This document shows positions 1 to 6,938 of a stretch of 13,336 nucleotides of DNA, piece after piece (positions within the stretch are counted from its first letter, which is position 1; the number at the start of each line of letters is the position of its first letter). Location: positions 1 through 13,336 of the forward strand of contig DXEO01000064.1 in the NCBI GenBank assembly GCA_019114925.1, read 5' to 3'. The position numbers were made by a program, and so were the translations under genes. Below the pieces are notes generated by a model. The model was not told where the DNA came from. It saw only the letters and a list, made by a program, of their open reading frames with translations, and did not search any database. Source of the stretch: Candidatus Corynebacterium faecipullorum (GTDB taxonomy: Bacteria; Actinomycetota; Actinomycetes; Mycobacteriales; Mycobacteriaceae).

Positions 1-1133
1 ATCGCGGCGGTGGCGGCGACGAAGATGATGACGATGATGACGGCGGCGCCGGAGGAGCCTTCGGCGGCGTCGATAAGCATGTCGATGACACCCATCTGCG
101 TAATGCCCTCCACGAGGACGGCGGCGGCAACCAGCAGGGCTACGACGCCCGCAGCACCCTCGCCCATGCCCTTGAAGAAGCTGGAGATGGAATCCACGGC
201 ACTCGTGACGGTGCGCTTGCGGATGGATTCGATGATCATCGCGATGAACAGGGAGACCACGGTCACTGGGAGGATGCCGCCCTCAAAGGGGATAACATCC
301 AGGCGGTTGAGGATAGCGGAGATGATGATGAGCAGCAGCGGCAGAAGCGGCAGCACGGCGTAGTAACCCGGCAGGGAGGCTGCGCGGGCAATGGCTTCCT
401 CAGTGGCTTTATCATTCATCGAGTCGGCGGTGACCTCGCCGGAGCTTTGCGCCTTGCGGGCGTCCACCTTATCGCAGTGGCGCTGCCACCACATGTGGAC
501 GAAAGCAGTGATGAGCAGCGTGGGAACCGTGGCGTAGGCGACGGCACCGTAGACGAATTCTGTCGGGGTCATGTTGGTGAGATCAGCACCCTGGATGAGG
601 CCGGCCTCCAGTGGCGTGGGGACGATGGTGGAGGAGGTCACCACGATGGCGCCCACGGTCAGCGGTGTCAGGCCCGCCGCGATGAGTGCTGGCAGGAGAG
701 TGGCCACGAGCAATAGGGAAAGCGCTGCGGCCGAGGGGATCACCAGCGAGAGCAGCGTGCCCAAGATGAAGCCCACTGGAACCAGCCAGTAGGAGCCCTT
801 GAAGCGCTTGAGCGGTGAGGAGAGCACCACGACCGTCTTGGCATCGGCGCCAATGTGCCGCATATAGGACACGAAGCCGAAGAGCACCATGATTGCCATG
901 CCGATGCCGGAGAAGCGCTCTTTGAACAGTGCATCCACAACCAGCAGCTGGTCGTAGAAGGCATTGCCGCTGGCTTCGATTTCGGTGGTGCGGAAGTCTG
1001 CGCGCCCGGTGAGAGCGGCGAGCATGAGGAGGATTACGCCAACGGCAAAGATGGAGGCCGCGGCGTGGACTTTCTTATAGATGAGATAGACAACCGCGGC
1101 GATGGCCAACAGCGCGATGAGAAGGTAGAGCAT
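1..1133 (-). CDS. dcuC: C4-dicarboxylate transporter, DcuC family (3' end outside window)
   Basis: Likely inner-membrane carrier for C4-dicarboxylates; the characterised E. coli DcuC works mainly as a succinate efflux or fumarate/succinate exchange protein during fumarate respiration. The reading frame runs from the ATG at 1133 to the window edge without a stop, giving 377 residues; the family is about 460, so roughly the last 80 are missing. It is strongly hydrophobic with about 8-9 membrane segments visible. Segments resembling E. coli DcuC by recall include residues 83-95 (FGFVSYMRHIGAD), 214-222 (MWWQRHCDK) and 321-344 (KGMGEG... then VALLVAAAVLVEGITQ). A good Shine-Dalgarno (AAGGA) lies 7 bases before the ATG. 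It is divergent from menC across about 90-100 bp containing a palindrome. The family is well supported; the exact substrate and direction are inferred. Another carboxylate within the DcuC/YfcC-like superfamily is possible. Confidence 0.82.
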   Translation of the reverse strand, partial: MLYLLIALLAIAAVVYLIYKKVHAAASIFAVGVILLMLAALTGRADFRTTEIEASGNAFYDQLLVVDALFKERFSGIGMAIMVLFGFVSYMRHIGADAKTVVVLSSPLKRFKGSYWLVPVGFILGTLLSLVIPSAAALSLLLVATLLPALIAAGLTPLTVGAIVVTSSTIVPTPLEAGLIQGADLTNMTPTEFVYGAVAYATVPTLLITAFVHMWWQRHCDKVDARKAQSSGEVTADSMNDKATEEAIARAASLPGYYAVLPLLPLLLIIISAILNRLDVIPFEGGILPVTVVSLFIAMIIESIRKRTVTSAVDSISSFFKGMGEGAAGVVALLVAAAVLVEGITQMGVIDMLIDAAEGSSGAAVIIVIIFVAATAA

Positions 1134-1151
1134 CTGAAGATCCTTCTTCTG

Positions 1152-1178
1152 GTTATATCCACTTACTGTTTTAATTTA
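1152..1178 (-). promoter_or_regulatory. candidate promoter region of dcuC
   Basis: Two -10-like hexamers are readable on the minus strand: TAAATT (1178-1173) and TATAAC (1157-1152). The first would leave a 5' leader of about 30 bases containing the AAGGA Shine-Dalgarno. The second would start transcription almost at the Shine-Dalgarno, so the first seems more workable. No convincing -35 was seen. The choice is inference. Confidence 0.3.
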
Positions 1179-1198
1179 ACACCTGCTATGACAGGTGT
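1179..1198. promoter_or_regulatory. operator-like inverted repeat between dcuC and menC
   Basis: Perfect 7-bp inverted repeat ACACCTG-N6-CAGGTGT. It sits just upstream of the dcuC -10 candidate and covers about positions -52 to -33 relative to the predicted menC start, so one bound regulator could affect both divergent genes. I do not recognise the motif as a known corynebacterial site (not GlxR, DtxR, RamB or LexA type). It has no following T-tract, so it is not a typical terminator. Confidence 0.45.
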
Positions 1199-1217
1199 CG
1201 CGCTGAACCCCCACACG

Positions 1218-1223
1218 TACGAT
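1218..1223 (+). promoter_or_regulatory. -10 element of menC (leaderless start)
   Basis: TACGAT ends 7 bases before the ATG at 1231. This spacing puts the transcription start on or next to the A of that ATG. No Shine-Dalgarno precedes either ATG 1222 or ATG 1231, which fits a leaderless mRNA. The -10 overlaps the alternative ATG at 1222. Confidence 0.45.
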
Positions 1224-1230
1224 GAACCTC

Positions 1231-2241
1231 ATGCACATTGATGACGTCCTCGATCGCGCCCACGTGGTATCCCTGCCCCTCGCCGTGAAATTCCGCGGCA
1301 TCACTACGCGGGAAGCACTGCTTATCGACGGCCCCGCTGGCTGGGGTGAGTTCGCCCCCTTCCTGGAGTACGGGGCGGAGGAATCCGCGCGCTGGCTCGC
1401 CGCCGGACTGGAGGCAGCCTACGAAGGCTTCCCAGAGCCCGTGCGCGAATGGGTAGAAGTCAACGGCACCGTCCCCGCGGTCCCCGCCGAGCAGGTGCCC
1501 GAGGTCATGGAACGCTATCCCGGCTGCCGCACCTTCAAGATCAAGGTGGCGGAGAAGGGACAGAGCTTAGAGGATGACATCGCCCGCGTTCACGCCGTCC
1601 GCGCCCACATCGAAGCCGAGGGCCGCGTGCCGGTCTTGCGCGTCGACGCCAACTGCGGCTGGAGCGTCGAAGAAGCTGTTATCGCGGCAAAGGAGATGAT
1701 GCCGCTGGATTACATGGAGCAGCCCTGCCAGACCGTGGAGGAACTCAAGGAGGTGCGCACCCAGCTCATGCGCGCCGGGATTTTCGTGCGCGTGGCGGCC
1801 GATGAGTCCATCCGCAAGGCCAGCGACCCTTACCGGGTGGCGGAATTGCAAGCGGCGGACGTCGCCGTGGTCAAGCCCGCGCCACTGGGCGGTGTGCGCA
1901 AGGTTCTCGAGGTGGCCTCCCACCTGCGCGAGCGTCACATGGACATCACGGTGGCCTCCGCACTGGACACCTCGGTGGGAATTTCCATGGGGCTGGCCGC
2001 GGTGGCCGCCTTGCCGCAGATCTATGACGACGAAGACATCGATGTCACGCCGGCCGCCGCGGGCCTGGCCACCGGCTCGCTGTTCCTTGAGGATGTGACA
2101 GCACCACGCGAGCTTGTCGACGGTCACCTGCGCGCCGAATCCCTCGCCCCCGACCCGGATCGCCTCAGCGCGCTCGCCGCGCCGGGCGAGCGCCACGAGT
2201 GGTGGTTCGAGCGCGTCCGCCAGTGCTGGCCACACCTTTAA
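1231..2241 (+). CDS. menC: o-succinylbenzoate synthase MenC
   Basis: Cytosolic enolase-superfamily enzyme that dehydrates SHCHC to o-succinylbenzoate in menaquinone synthesis. Numbered from the upstream ATG at 1222 (339 residues), the visible active-site features are FKIK with lysines 106/108, the metal ligands D142 (RVDAN), E166 (YMEQP) and D194 (AADES), and the second catalytic lysine K218 (VVKPAPLGG). The N-terminal FRGITTREALLIDGPAGWGEF closely resembles mycobacterial MenC. I prefer the start at 1231 (336 residues) because a -10-like TACGAT lies 7 bases upstream and there is no ribosome binding site; the in-frame ATG at 1222 remains possible and falls inside that hexamer. It is the first gene of the plus-strand cluster and is divergent from dcuC. 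Nothing is missing from the catalytic set. Confidence 0.93.
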   Translation: MHIDDVLDRAHVVSLPLAVKFRGITTREALLIDGPAGWGEFAPFLEYGAEESARWLAAGLEAAYEGFPEPVREWVEVNGTVPAVPAEQVPEVMERYPGCRTFKIKVAEKGQSLEDDIARVHAVRAHIEAEGRVPVLRVDANCGWSVEEAVIAAKEMMPLDYMEQPCQTVEELKEVRTQLMRAGIFVRVAADESIRKASDPYRVAELQAADVAVVKPAPLGGVRKVLEVASHLRERHMDITVASALDTSVGISMGLAAVAALPQIYDDEDIDVTPAAAGLATGSLFLEDVTAPRELVDGHLRAESLAPDPDRLSALAAPGERHEWWFERVRQCWPHL

Positions 2242-2276
2242 AAGCACAGCTCACGGTCCATGTCCGGAGCTCCGCG

Positions 2277-2282
2277 TAGGCT
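2277..2282 (+). promoter_or_regulatory. -10 element of the uvrA-like gene (leaderless start)
   Basis: TAGGCT, a hexamer of the actinobacterial TANNNT type, ends 7 bases before ATG 2290. This supports a start at 2290 instead of the upstream in-frame ATG at 2260, which lies before the -10 and has no Shine-Dalgarno. Confidence 0.45.
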
Positions 2283-2289
2283 GGCGGGC

Positions 2290-4641
2290 ATGACGGTTTC
2301 CGTGAGAGATGCGCACCTGCACAACCTTCGCAATGTGGACGTGGACCTTCCGCGTGGCCAGCTCGTGGCCGTGACCGGGGTGTCCGGTTCCGGTAAGTCC
2401 TCTCTTGCCTTCGGCACCATTCATGGCGAAGGCCAGCGCCGCTACCTGGAGTCCGTCGCTCCCTTTGCCCGCCGTCTCATTGCCTCCGCGGTGGACCCGC
2501 AGGTCGGCCGCATCGAGGGGCTGCCGCCGACGGTGGCGTTGCAGCAGTCGGCGTCGGCAAGTAGCGCGCGCTCCACGGTGGGCACGATTTCCGCCATGTC
2601 GAACTCCGTGCGTCTGCTCTACTCGCGCTGCGGTGATAACCCGGAGGGCCTGTACTCCGATTCCTTCTCCCCGAATACCCCGGAGGGCATGTGCCCGGAG
2701 TGTCAGGGCACCGGCGTGGTTCACGAGCCCACGGAGGCCTCCATGGTGCCAGACCCTAGCTTGAGTATCGAGGATGGCGCGATTGCTGCGTGGCCGGGAG
2801 CCTGGGCGGGCAAGAACTTCCACGACATCCTCCAGGAACTGGGCTATGACCTTGACTCGCCGTGGGAAGACTTGCCGAAGAAAGACCGCGAGTGGATCCT
2901 CTTCACCGAAGAGCGCCCGGTGGTGACGGTCAAGCCGCGCCGCGGGGCGGATCAGATTCAGCGCAATTATGAGGGCACGTGGCGCTCCGTGGCCAGCTAC
3001 CTGACCAAGACTTATGCGGAGACGAAGTCGGACACGCTGCGTGCCCGCGTCTTGAGCTTCATGGAAACCCGCCGCTGCGATACCTGTCAGGGGCGCCGGC
3101 TGACGGTCAAGGCACTCAAAGTTACCTACGCCGGTCTGCCTATCGATGAATTCAATGCCCTCCCGCTGAGCGAAGCCTATGAGCTGCTTAACAGCCAAAA
3201 ACCACAGCCGAATGATGCCGAAGACCTGCTGCTTAAGGCCCTCCTGCCGGCTTTTGAGTCGGCCCTGGAGCTGGGCCTCGGGCATCTCAGCCTGGATAGG
3301 CCTACGGATACGCTCTCGGGCGGTGAGGTGCAGCGCCTGCGCTTGGCCGCACAGCTGCGCTCCGGGCTCTATGGCGTGACCTATGTTCTGGATGAGCCCT
3401 CTGCGGGCCTGCATCCGATGGAGCGGGGTGCGGTGCTGGATATGTGCCGTTGCTTCATCGCGGAGGGCAACTCGGTGCTGCTGGTGGAGCACGACATGGA
3501 ACTGGTTAAGCAGGCCGATTGGATCGTGGACGTCGGCCCGCTCGCCGGTGAGCGCGGCGGCCAGGTGGTGTACTCAGGCCCTGTTGCCGACTACATTGCG
3601 GCAGCGGACTCCGCCGATACTCCTACCGCGCGTGCCTTGGCACGCCCGCGCCCCACGCCCAAGGCCAAAGCGCGCCCAGCTCACGGGGCTATCGCGCTGC
3701 GCCAAGTGCACTCGCACACCATTGAGGGCCTCGACGTGGACTTTGGGCTGGGCCAGTTCACGGCTATTACCGGTCTGTCGGGTTCCGGCAAATCCACGTT
3801 GCTGGCCGCGCTCCAGGGCACGCTGACGGGGCCGGAGTGCCCGGAGCAGGTCAAGCGCGTGGTCTCCATTACCCAAAAGCCAATCGGCCGAACCCCGCGC
3901 TCCACGGTGGCGACGTACACCAACCTCTTCGACAACGTGCGCAAGCTCTTCGCCGCCACGCCGGAGGCCAAGAAGAAGAAATGGACGGTCTCGCGCTTTT
4001 CCTACAACGTCAAACAGGGCCAGTGCCATACCTGCGGCGGTGCCGGTCAAATCGAGGTCGAGCTGGTCTTCCTGCCTGGCTCCTATACCCAATGCCCGGA
4101 CTGCCACGGGCAGCGCTATAACGATGACACCTTGTCCATCCGCTGGCAGGGTCGGACCATCGCGGACATCCTCGACCTCACAGTGGAAGAAGCCCTAGAA
4201 GTCTTTGCAGATGAAGTGCCTATCCTCCACGCGCTGCAAACCTTAGGGGCGGTGGGGCTGGGTTACCTGCGCTTAGGCCAGGGCGCGCCGGAGCTTTCCG
4301 GCGGTGAGGCCCAGCGCATCAAACTGGCCACGGAACTGCAGCGCTCCCGCAACTCGCGCCGGGGCCATACCGTCTACCTGCTGGATGAGCCCACCGTCGG
4401 GCTGCACCCGGCCGATATTGACCTCCTCATTGCTGAGCTGCACTCGCTGGTGGATGCCTCCCATACCGTCGTGGTGGCGGACCACGACCGCCACCTCATC
4501 GCCGGCGCGGACCGCGTCATCGAGATGGGCCCAGGATCAGGGTCGGAGGGCGGACAGATCGTGGCGGATGGCACACCGGGTCAGGTCGCGGCGGGTGAGA
4601 CTCCCACCGGGCGGGTGCTAAGTGGCGCGGGTGCACGATAA
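2290..4641 (+). CDS. UvrA-like (UvrA2/DrrC-type) ABC ATPase without UvrB-binding domain
   Basis: Cytosolic twin-ATPase protein of the UvrA family that probably binds DNA. Numbering below is from the upstream in-frame ATG 2260 (793 residues; 783 from the preferred start 2290). First half: Walker A GVSGSGKSS (40-48), signature LSGGE (352-356), Walker B YVLDEPSAGLHP (375-386). Second half: Walker A GLSGSGKST (505-513), zinc module C589-x2-C592-x19-C612-x2-C615, signature LSGGEAQ (679-685), Walker B YLLDEPTVGLHP (706-717). Canonical UvrA is about 950 residues. Here the sequence passes from YSRCG (121-125) almost directly to CPECQGTG (145-152), so the UvrB-binding domain is absent and the first zinc module is incomplete (C124, C145, C148). 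UvrA2 of Deinococcus and DrrC of Streptomyces have this form and are linked to DNA damage or intercalator tolerance. A role here is inference; it is not the housekeeping UvrA. Confidence 0.9.
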   Translation: MTVSVRDAHLHNLRNVDVDLPRGQLVAVTGVSGSGKSSLAFGTIHGEGQRRYLESVAPFARRLIASAVDPQVGRIEGLPPTVALQQSASASSARSTVGTISAMSNSVRLLYSRCGDNPEGLYSDSFSPNTPEGMCPECQGTGVVHEPTEASMVPDPSLSIEDGAIAAWPGAWAGKNFHDILQELGYDLDSPWEDLPKKDREWILFTEERPVVTVKPRRGADQIQRNYEGTWRSVASYLTKTYAETKSDTLRARVLSFMETRRCDTCQGRRLTVKALKVTYAGLPIDEFNALPLSEAYELLNSQKPQPNDAEDLLLKALLPAFESALELGLGHLSLDRPTDTLSGGEVQRLRLAAQLRSGLYGVTYVLDEPSAGLHPMERGAVLDMCRCFIAEGNSVLLVEHDMELVKQADWIVDVGPLAGERGGQVVYSGPVADYIAAADSADTPTARALARPRPTPKAKARPAHGAIALRQVHSHTIEGLDVDFGLGQFTAITGLSGSGKSTLLAALQGTLTGPECPEQVKRVVSITQKPIGRTPRSTVATYTNLFDNVRKLFAATPEAKKKKWTVSRFSYNVKQGQCHTCGGAGQIEVELVFLPGSYTQCPDCHGQRYNDDTLSIRWQGRTIADILDLTVEEALEVFADEVPILHALQTLGAVGLGYLRLGQGAPELSGGEAQRIKLATELQRSRNSRRGHTVYLLDEPTVGLHPADIDLLIAELHSLVDASHTVVVADHDRHLIAGADRVIEMGPGSGSEGGQIVADGTPGQVAAGETPTGRVLSGAGAR

Positions 4642-4644
4642 GGT
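4639..4644 (+). promoter_or_regulatory. -10 element of the ETRQFG membrane protein gene, sharing bases with an upstream stop codon
   Basis: TAAGGT begins with the TAA stop codon of the UvrA-like gene (4639-4641) and ends exactly 7 bases before ATG 4652. No Shine-Dalgarno is present in the 10 bases between stop and start. The arrangement indicates an internal promoter producing a leaderless mRNA that would also carry menD. Confidence 0.5.
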
Positions 4645-4651
4645 AAATCCC

Positions 4652-5254
4652 ATGACCAACAACAACGGCGACAACGAGACGCGGCAGTTCGGCCGCGTCA
4701 CCGGTGAGAACGAAACCCGCCAGTTCGGCGCGCCCCAACAGCAGCCGCCACAGCGTCCCCAACAACACTTCCCGGAGCCCGGCTCCCAGAACACGCAAGC
4801 CTATGGCCAGCCCTATCAGCAGGGCTATGACCAGAATTATCAGCAGCCGCAGTACGACCCGGTGCCGTCCAGCTACCAGGTAGAGCAGCCGAAGAAGGGC
4901 GGGGGAGCCCTGTCCTATGTCTTCGCGGCCATCGCTGCTCTCGCCGTCGTTATCGCCGGCGTGCTGTTCTTCCTGTGGCGCGGTGCGGCAGCGGATGCCG
5001 ATAAGCCTGCTCCGGAGCCGGTTACCGAGACCGTGACCACTGAGGTACCCACCACGGTGACCACCACCAAGAGCCCGCCGCGGGATAACCTCCCCACCGA
5101 TATTCCGACGGAGCTGCCTACGGAGCTGCCGCCGGACATCCAGGACCGAGTGGAACAGGGCGGAGACGACATCGATGGGTTGATCAATGACCTCTTCGAG
5201 CAATTCGATTCGGGCATGGAAGAACTCGGTGCGGGTGATGCAGGCAATGCTTAA
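4652..5254 (+). CDS. single-pass membrane protein with duplicated ETRQFG motif, unknown function
   Basis: 200-residue protein; I do not recognise a named family. Residues 1-30 hold two copies of NETRQFG (8-14 and 20-26), 12 residues apart. Residues 27-80 are rich in Gln, Pro and Tyr and look disordered. KKGGG (81-85) precedes one membrane segment at about 86-109 followed by WRG. Residues 117-165 form a Pro/Thr-rich stalk with PTELPTELPP, and 166-194 is an acidic, probably helical end. Basic residues before the segment suggest the repeats are cytoplasmic and the C-terminal half lies outside. ATG 4652 is chosen because TAAGGT lies 7 bases upstream. Its last 8 bases overlap the predicted menD start. 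Thr10 and Thr22 (acidic residue at -3, Glu at -1, Phe at +3) resemble Ser/Thr kinase sites read by FHA domains; this is inference. Confidence 0.75.
   Translation: MTNNNGDNETRQFGRVTGENETRQFGAPQQQPPQRPQQHFPEPGSQNTQAYGQPYQQGYDQNYQQPQYDPVPSSYQVEQPKKGGGALSYVFAAIAALAVVIAGVLFFLWRGAAADADKPAPEPVTETVTTEVPTTVTTTKSPPRDNLPTDIPTELPTELPPDIQDRVEQGGDDIDGLINDLFEQFDSGMEELGAGDAGNA
4673..4729 (+). repeat. tandem protein-level repeat NETRQFG x2 with 36-bp period
   Basis: The two 21-base units (4673-4693 and 4709-4729) encode identical heptapeptides. They differ at three third-codon positions only (GAG/GAA, ACG/ACC, CGG/CGC), all silent. This indicates that the peptide, not the DNA, is being kept. Confidence 0.7.
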
Positions 5255-6938
5255 TACTGAACCTCATTCCGAGAAGACTGCCGCCGCGCAGCCGGAGTCG
5301 ATGCAGCTGGCCGAAGCACTCGCGGCCCAGCTTTCGCGGCACCTCACTGACGTGGTTATCTGCCCGGGTTCGCGCAACGCGCCGCTGTCTCTGGCGCTTC
5401 TCGCGCGCAGCGATATTCGCGTGCATACCCGCCTGGATGAGCGCTCCGCCGCGTTCGCTGCTTTAGGTGTGGCGCGCGTCCAACGCCGGCACGTCGGGAT
5501 CGTGATGACCTCCGGTACCGCGGTGGCTAACGCTTTGCCCGCGATGGTGGAGGCGCATTACTCGCATACCCCGCTGGCCGTCATCAGCGCGGACCGCCCC
5601 GCCCGCTTGGTGGGCACGGGTGCCTCCCAGACCATTGAGCAGCCCGGCATCTTCGGCGTGTACGCAGAGACCACCCAGGTGGAGACCACGAGTGATATCC
5701 CGCTCATCGCGGAGCGCTTTTTGAACGACCGCCAGGTGCACATCAACGTGGCTCTCGATGCCCCGCTGGTAGGGGAGGAGCTGCCCGGTACCCCGACGGA
5801 TTACACGCAGCACCGCGCGCGTACCCCGCGGTGGTCCAACCACGGTGAGGTGGCCGTTGATCTCAGCCGCAACACGCTCGTCATCGCGGGCGATGAGGCC
5901 TGGGAAGTCGAGGGGCTGGAGGATGTCCCTACCATTGCCGAGCCCACGGCACCTGCGCCTTATCACCCTGTGCACCCGGCCGCAGCACACCTCTTCCGCC
6001 GCGCTCAAGTCTCCGCCAATGACTATGTGGTCAACACCAAGGTCGATCAGGTCATCGTCGTGGGCCACCCCACCCTGCACCGCGGTGTCCTGGCACTGCT
6101 GAGTGATCCCGATATTGACCTCGTCTGCCTGTCCCGCACGGAGGATTTCACCAACCCGCGCGGTGAGGCCGCGCAGCTGGGAACCACCGTCAAGACCAGC
6201 GGTGAGCCCACCCGTGAGTGGATGAAGATCTGCGAAGGCGCGGCACAGATGGCGGCCGATGGTGTTCGTGAGGTTTTGGCGGAGACCGCCGGCGAGGACG
6301 CCACCAAGCCCGAGATCGGCTTTACCGGCCTTCACGTCGCCGCCGCGGTGGGGGATACCCTCGCCGTCGGCGATACCCTCGTCCTGGGCGCCTCCAACGC
6401 GGTGCGGGATGCTTCCTTCATCGGCCTGCCCTTCGACGGGGTGGAGACCTACTCGTCGCGCGGGGCTGCCGGCATCGACGGCACCGTCGCTCAGGCCATC
6501 GGTATCGCGCTGGCTACCCAGTCCCGCGAGGCCGACGCGCCCCGCGCCCCGCGCACCGTGGCGCTCATGGGGGATGTCACCTTCCTCCACGACGCCACCT
6601 CGCTCATCCTCCCCGAGGACAACCCGCGTCCGGAGAACCTCACCATCGTCGTCTCAAATGACGACGGCGGCGGCATCTTCGAGGTGCTGGAACAAGGCCG
6701 CGAACCCCTGCGCGACTCCTTCGAGAAGGCATTTGGAACGCCGCATGGGGTGGGCGTCGCCAAGCTGGCGGAAGCTTGCGGCGCTGAGCACCGCGAGGTC
6801 AGCTCGGCGCAGGAACTGCTTGATGTTCTCGCAGAGCTCAAGGAATACTCCACCGGCATCACCGTCGTGGAGGCGCATACCACGAGGTCCTCGCGCCGCG
6901 CGTTGCAGGAAGCACTGAACGCCAAGGTGGGTCAGTAA
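5247..6938 (+). CDS. menD: SEPHCHC synthase MenD
   Basis: ThDP- and Mg-dependent enzyme joining isochorismate and 2-oxoglutarate with loss of CO2, the first committed step of menaquinone synthesis. From ATG 5247 it has 563 residues, normal for the family. Visible features: CPGSRN (39-44), the conserved cofactor-activating Glu in LDERSAA (E65), MTSGTAVAN (87-95), SADRP (114-118), substrate-side SNAVRDAS (383-390) and SSRGAAGIDG (403-412), and the ThDP/Mg motif GDVTFLHD (442-449) followed by NDDGGG (471-476). The start is uncertain: 5247 overlaps the previous gene by 8 bases (ATGCTTAA), 5238 is also open, and ATG 5301 has a GGAG five bases upstream and would give a shorter N-terminus closer to M. 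tuberculosis MenD. It abuts the next gene with no gap (stop at 6936-6938), so it lies within a polycistronic unit. Confidence 0.93.
   Translation: MLNTEPHSEKTAAAQPESMQLAEALAAQLSRHLTDVVICPGSRNAPLSLALLARSDIRVHTRLDERSAAFAALGVARVQRRHVGIVMTSGTAVANALPAMVEAHYSHTPLAVISADRPARLVGTGASQTIEQPGIFGVYAETTQVETTSDIPLIAERFLNDRQVHINVALDAPLVGEELPGTPTDYTQHRARTPRWSNHGEVAVDLSRNTLVIAGDEAWEVEGLEDVPTIAEPTAPAPYHPVHPAAAHLFRRAQVSANDYVVNTKVDQVIVVGHPTLHRGVLALLSDPDIDLVCLSRTEDFTNPRGEAAQLGTTVKTSGEPTREWMKICEGAAQMAADGVREVLAETAGEDATKPEIGFTGLHVAAAVGDTLAVGDTLVLGASNAVRDASFIGLPFDGVETYSSRGAAGIDGTVAQAIGIALATQSREADAPRAPRTVALMGDVTFLHDATSLILPEDNPRPENLTIVVSNDDGGGIFEVLEQGREPLRDSFEKAFGTPHGVGVAKLAEACGAEHREVSSAQELLDVLAELKEYSTGITVVEAHTTRSSRRALQEALNAKVGQ

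Noticed and set aside
10..1241. Several plus-strand frames (for example 10-363 and 855-1241)
   Set aside because: They lie opposite the DcuC reading frame, which has membrane segments, a Shine-Dalgarno and family similarity. The plus frames are Met/Thr/Ser or His-rich and featureless.
1567..2247. 226-codon minus-strand frame opposite menC
   Set aside because: Shadow of menC codon usage; no domain or ribosome binding site.
2251..3492. 413-codon open frame on the minus strand opposite the UvrA-like gene
   Set aside because: Antisense to a clearly coding gene, with an Arg/His/Gln-rich composition and no family features. Long antisense frames are expected in GC-rich coding DNA.
2290..4641. Reading this gene as housekeeping excinuclease subunit UvrA
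   Set aside because: It is about 160 residues too short, the UvrB-binding domain is missing and the first zinc module is incomplete.
5100..5135. Direct repeat encoding TELPTELP in the membrane protein stalk
   Set aside because: Ordinary low-complexity Pro/Thr stalk expansion, with no sign of a regulatory repeat.
5463..6590. 375-codon open frame on the minus strand opposite menD
   Set aside because: Same reasoning: low-complexity Gly/Arg/His composition, no recognisable domain, and no start signal, while menD has all its motifs.
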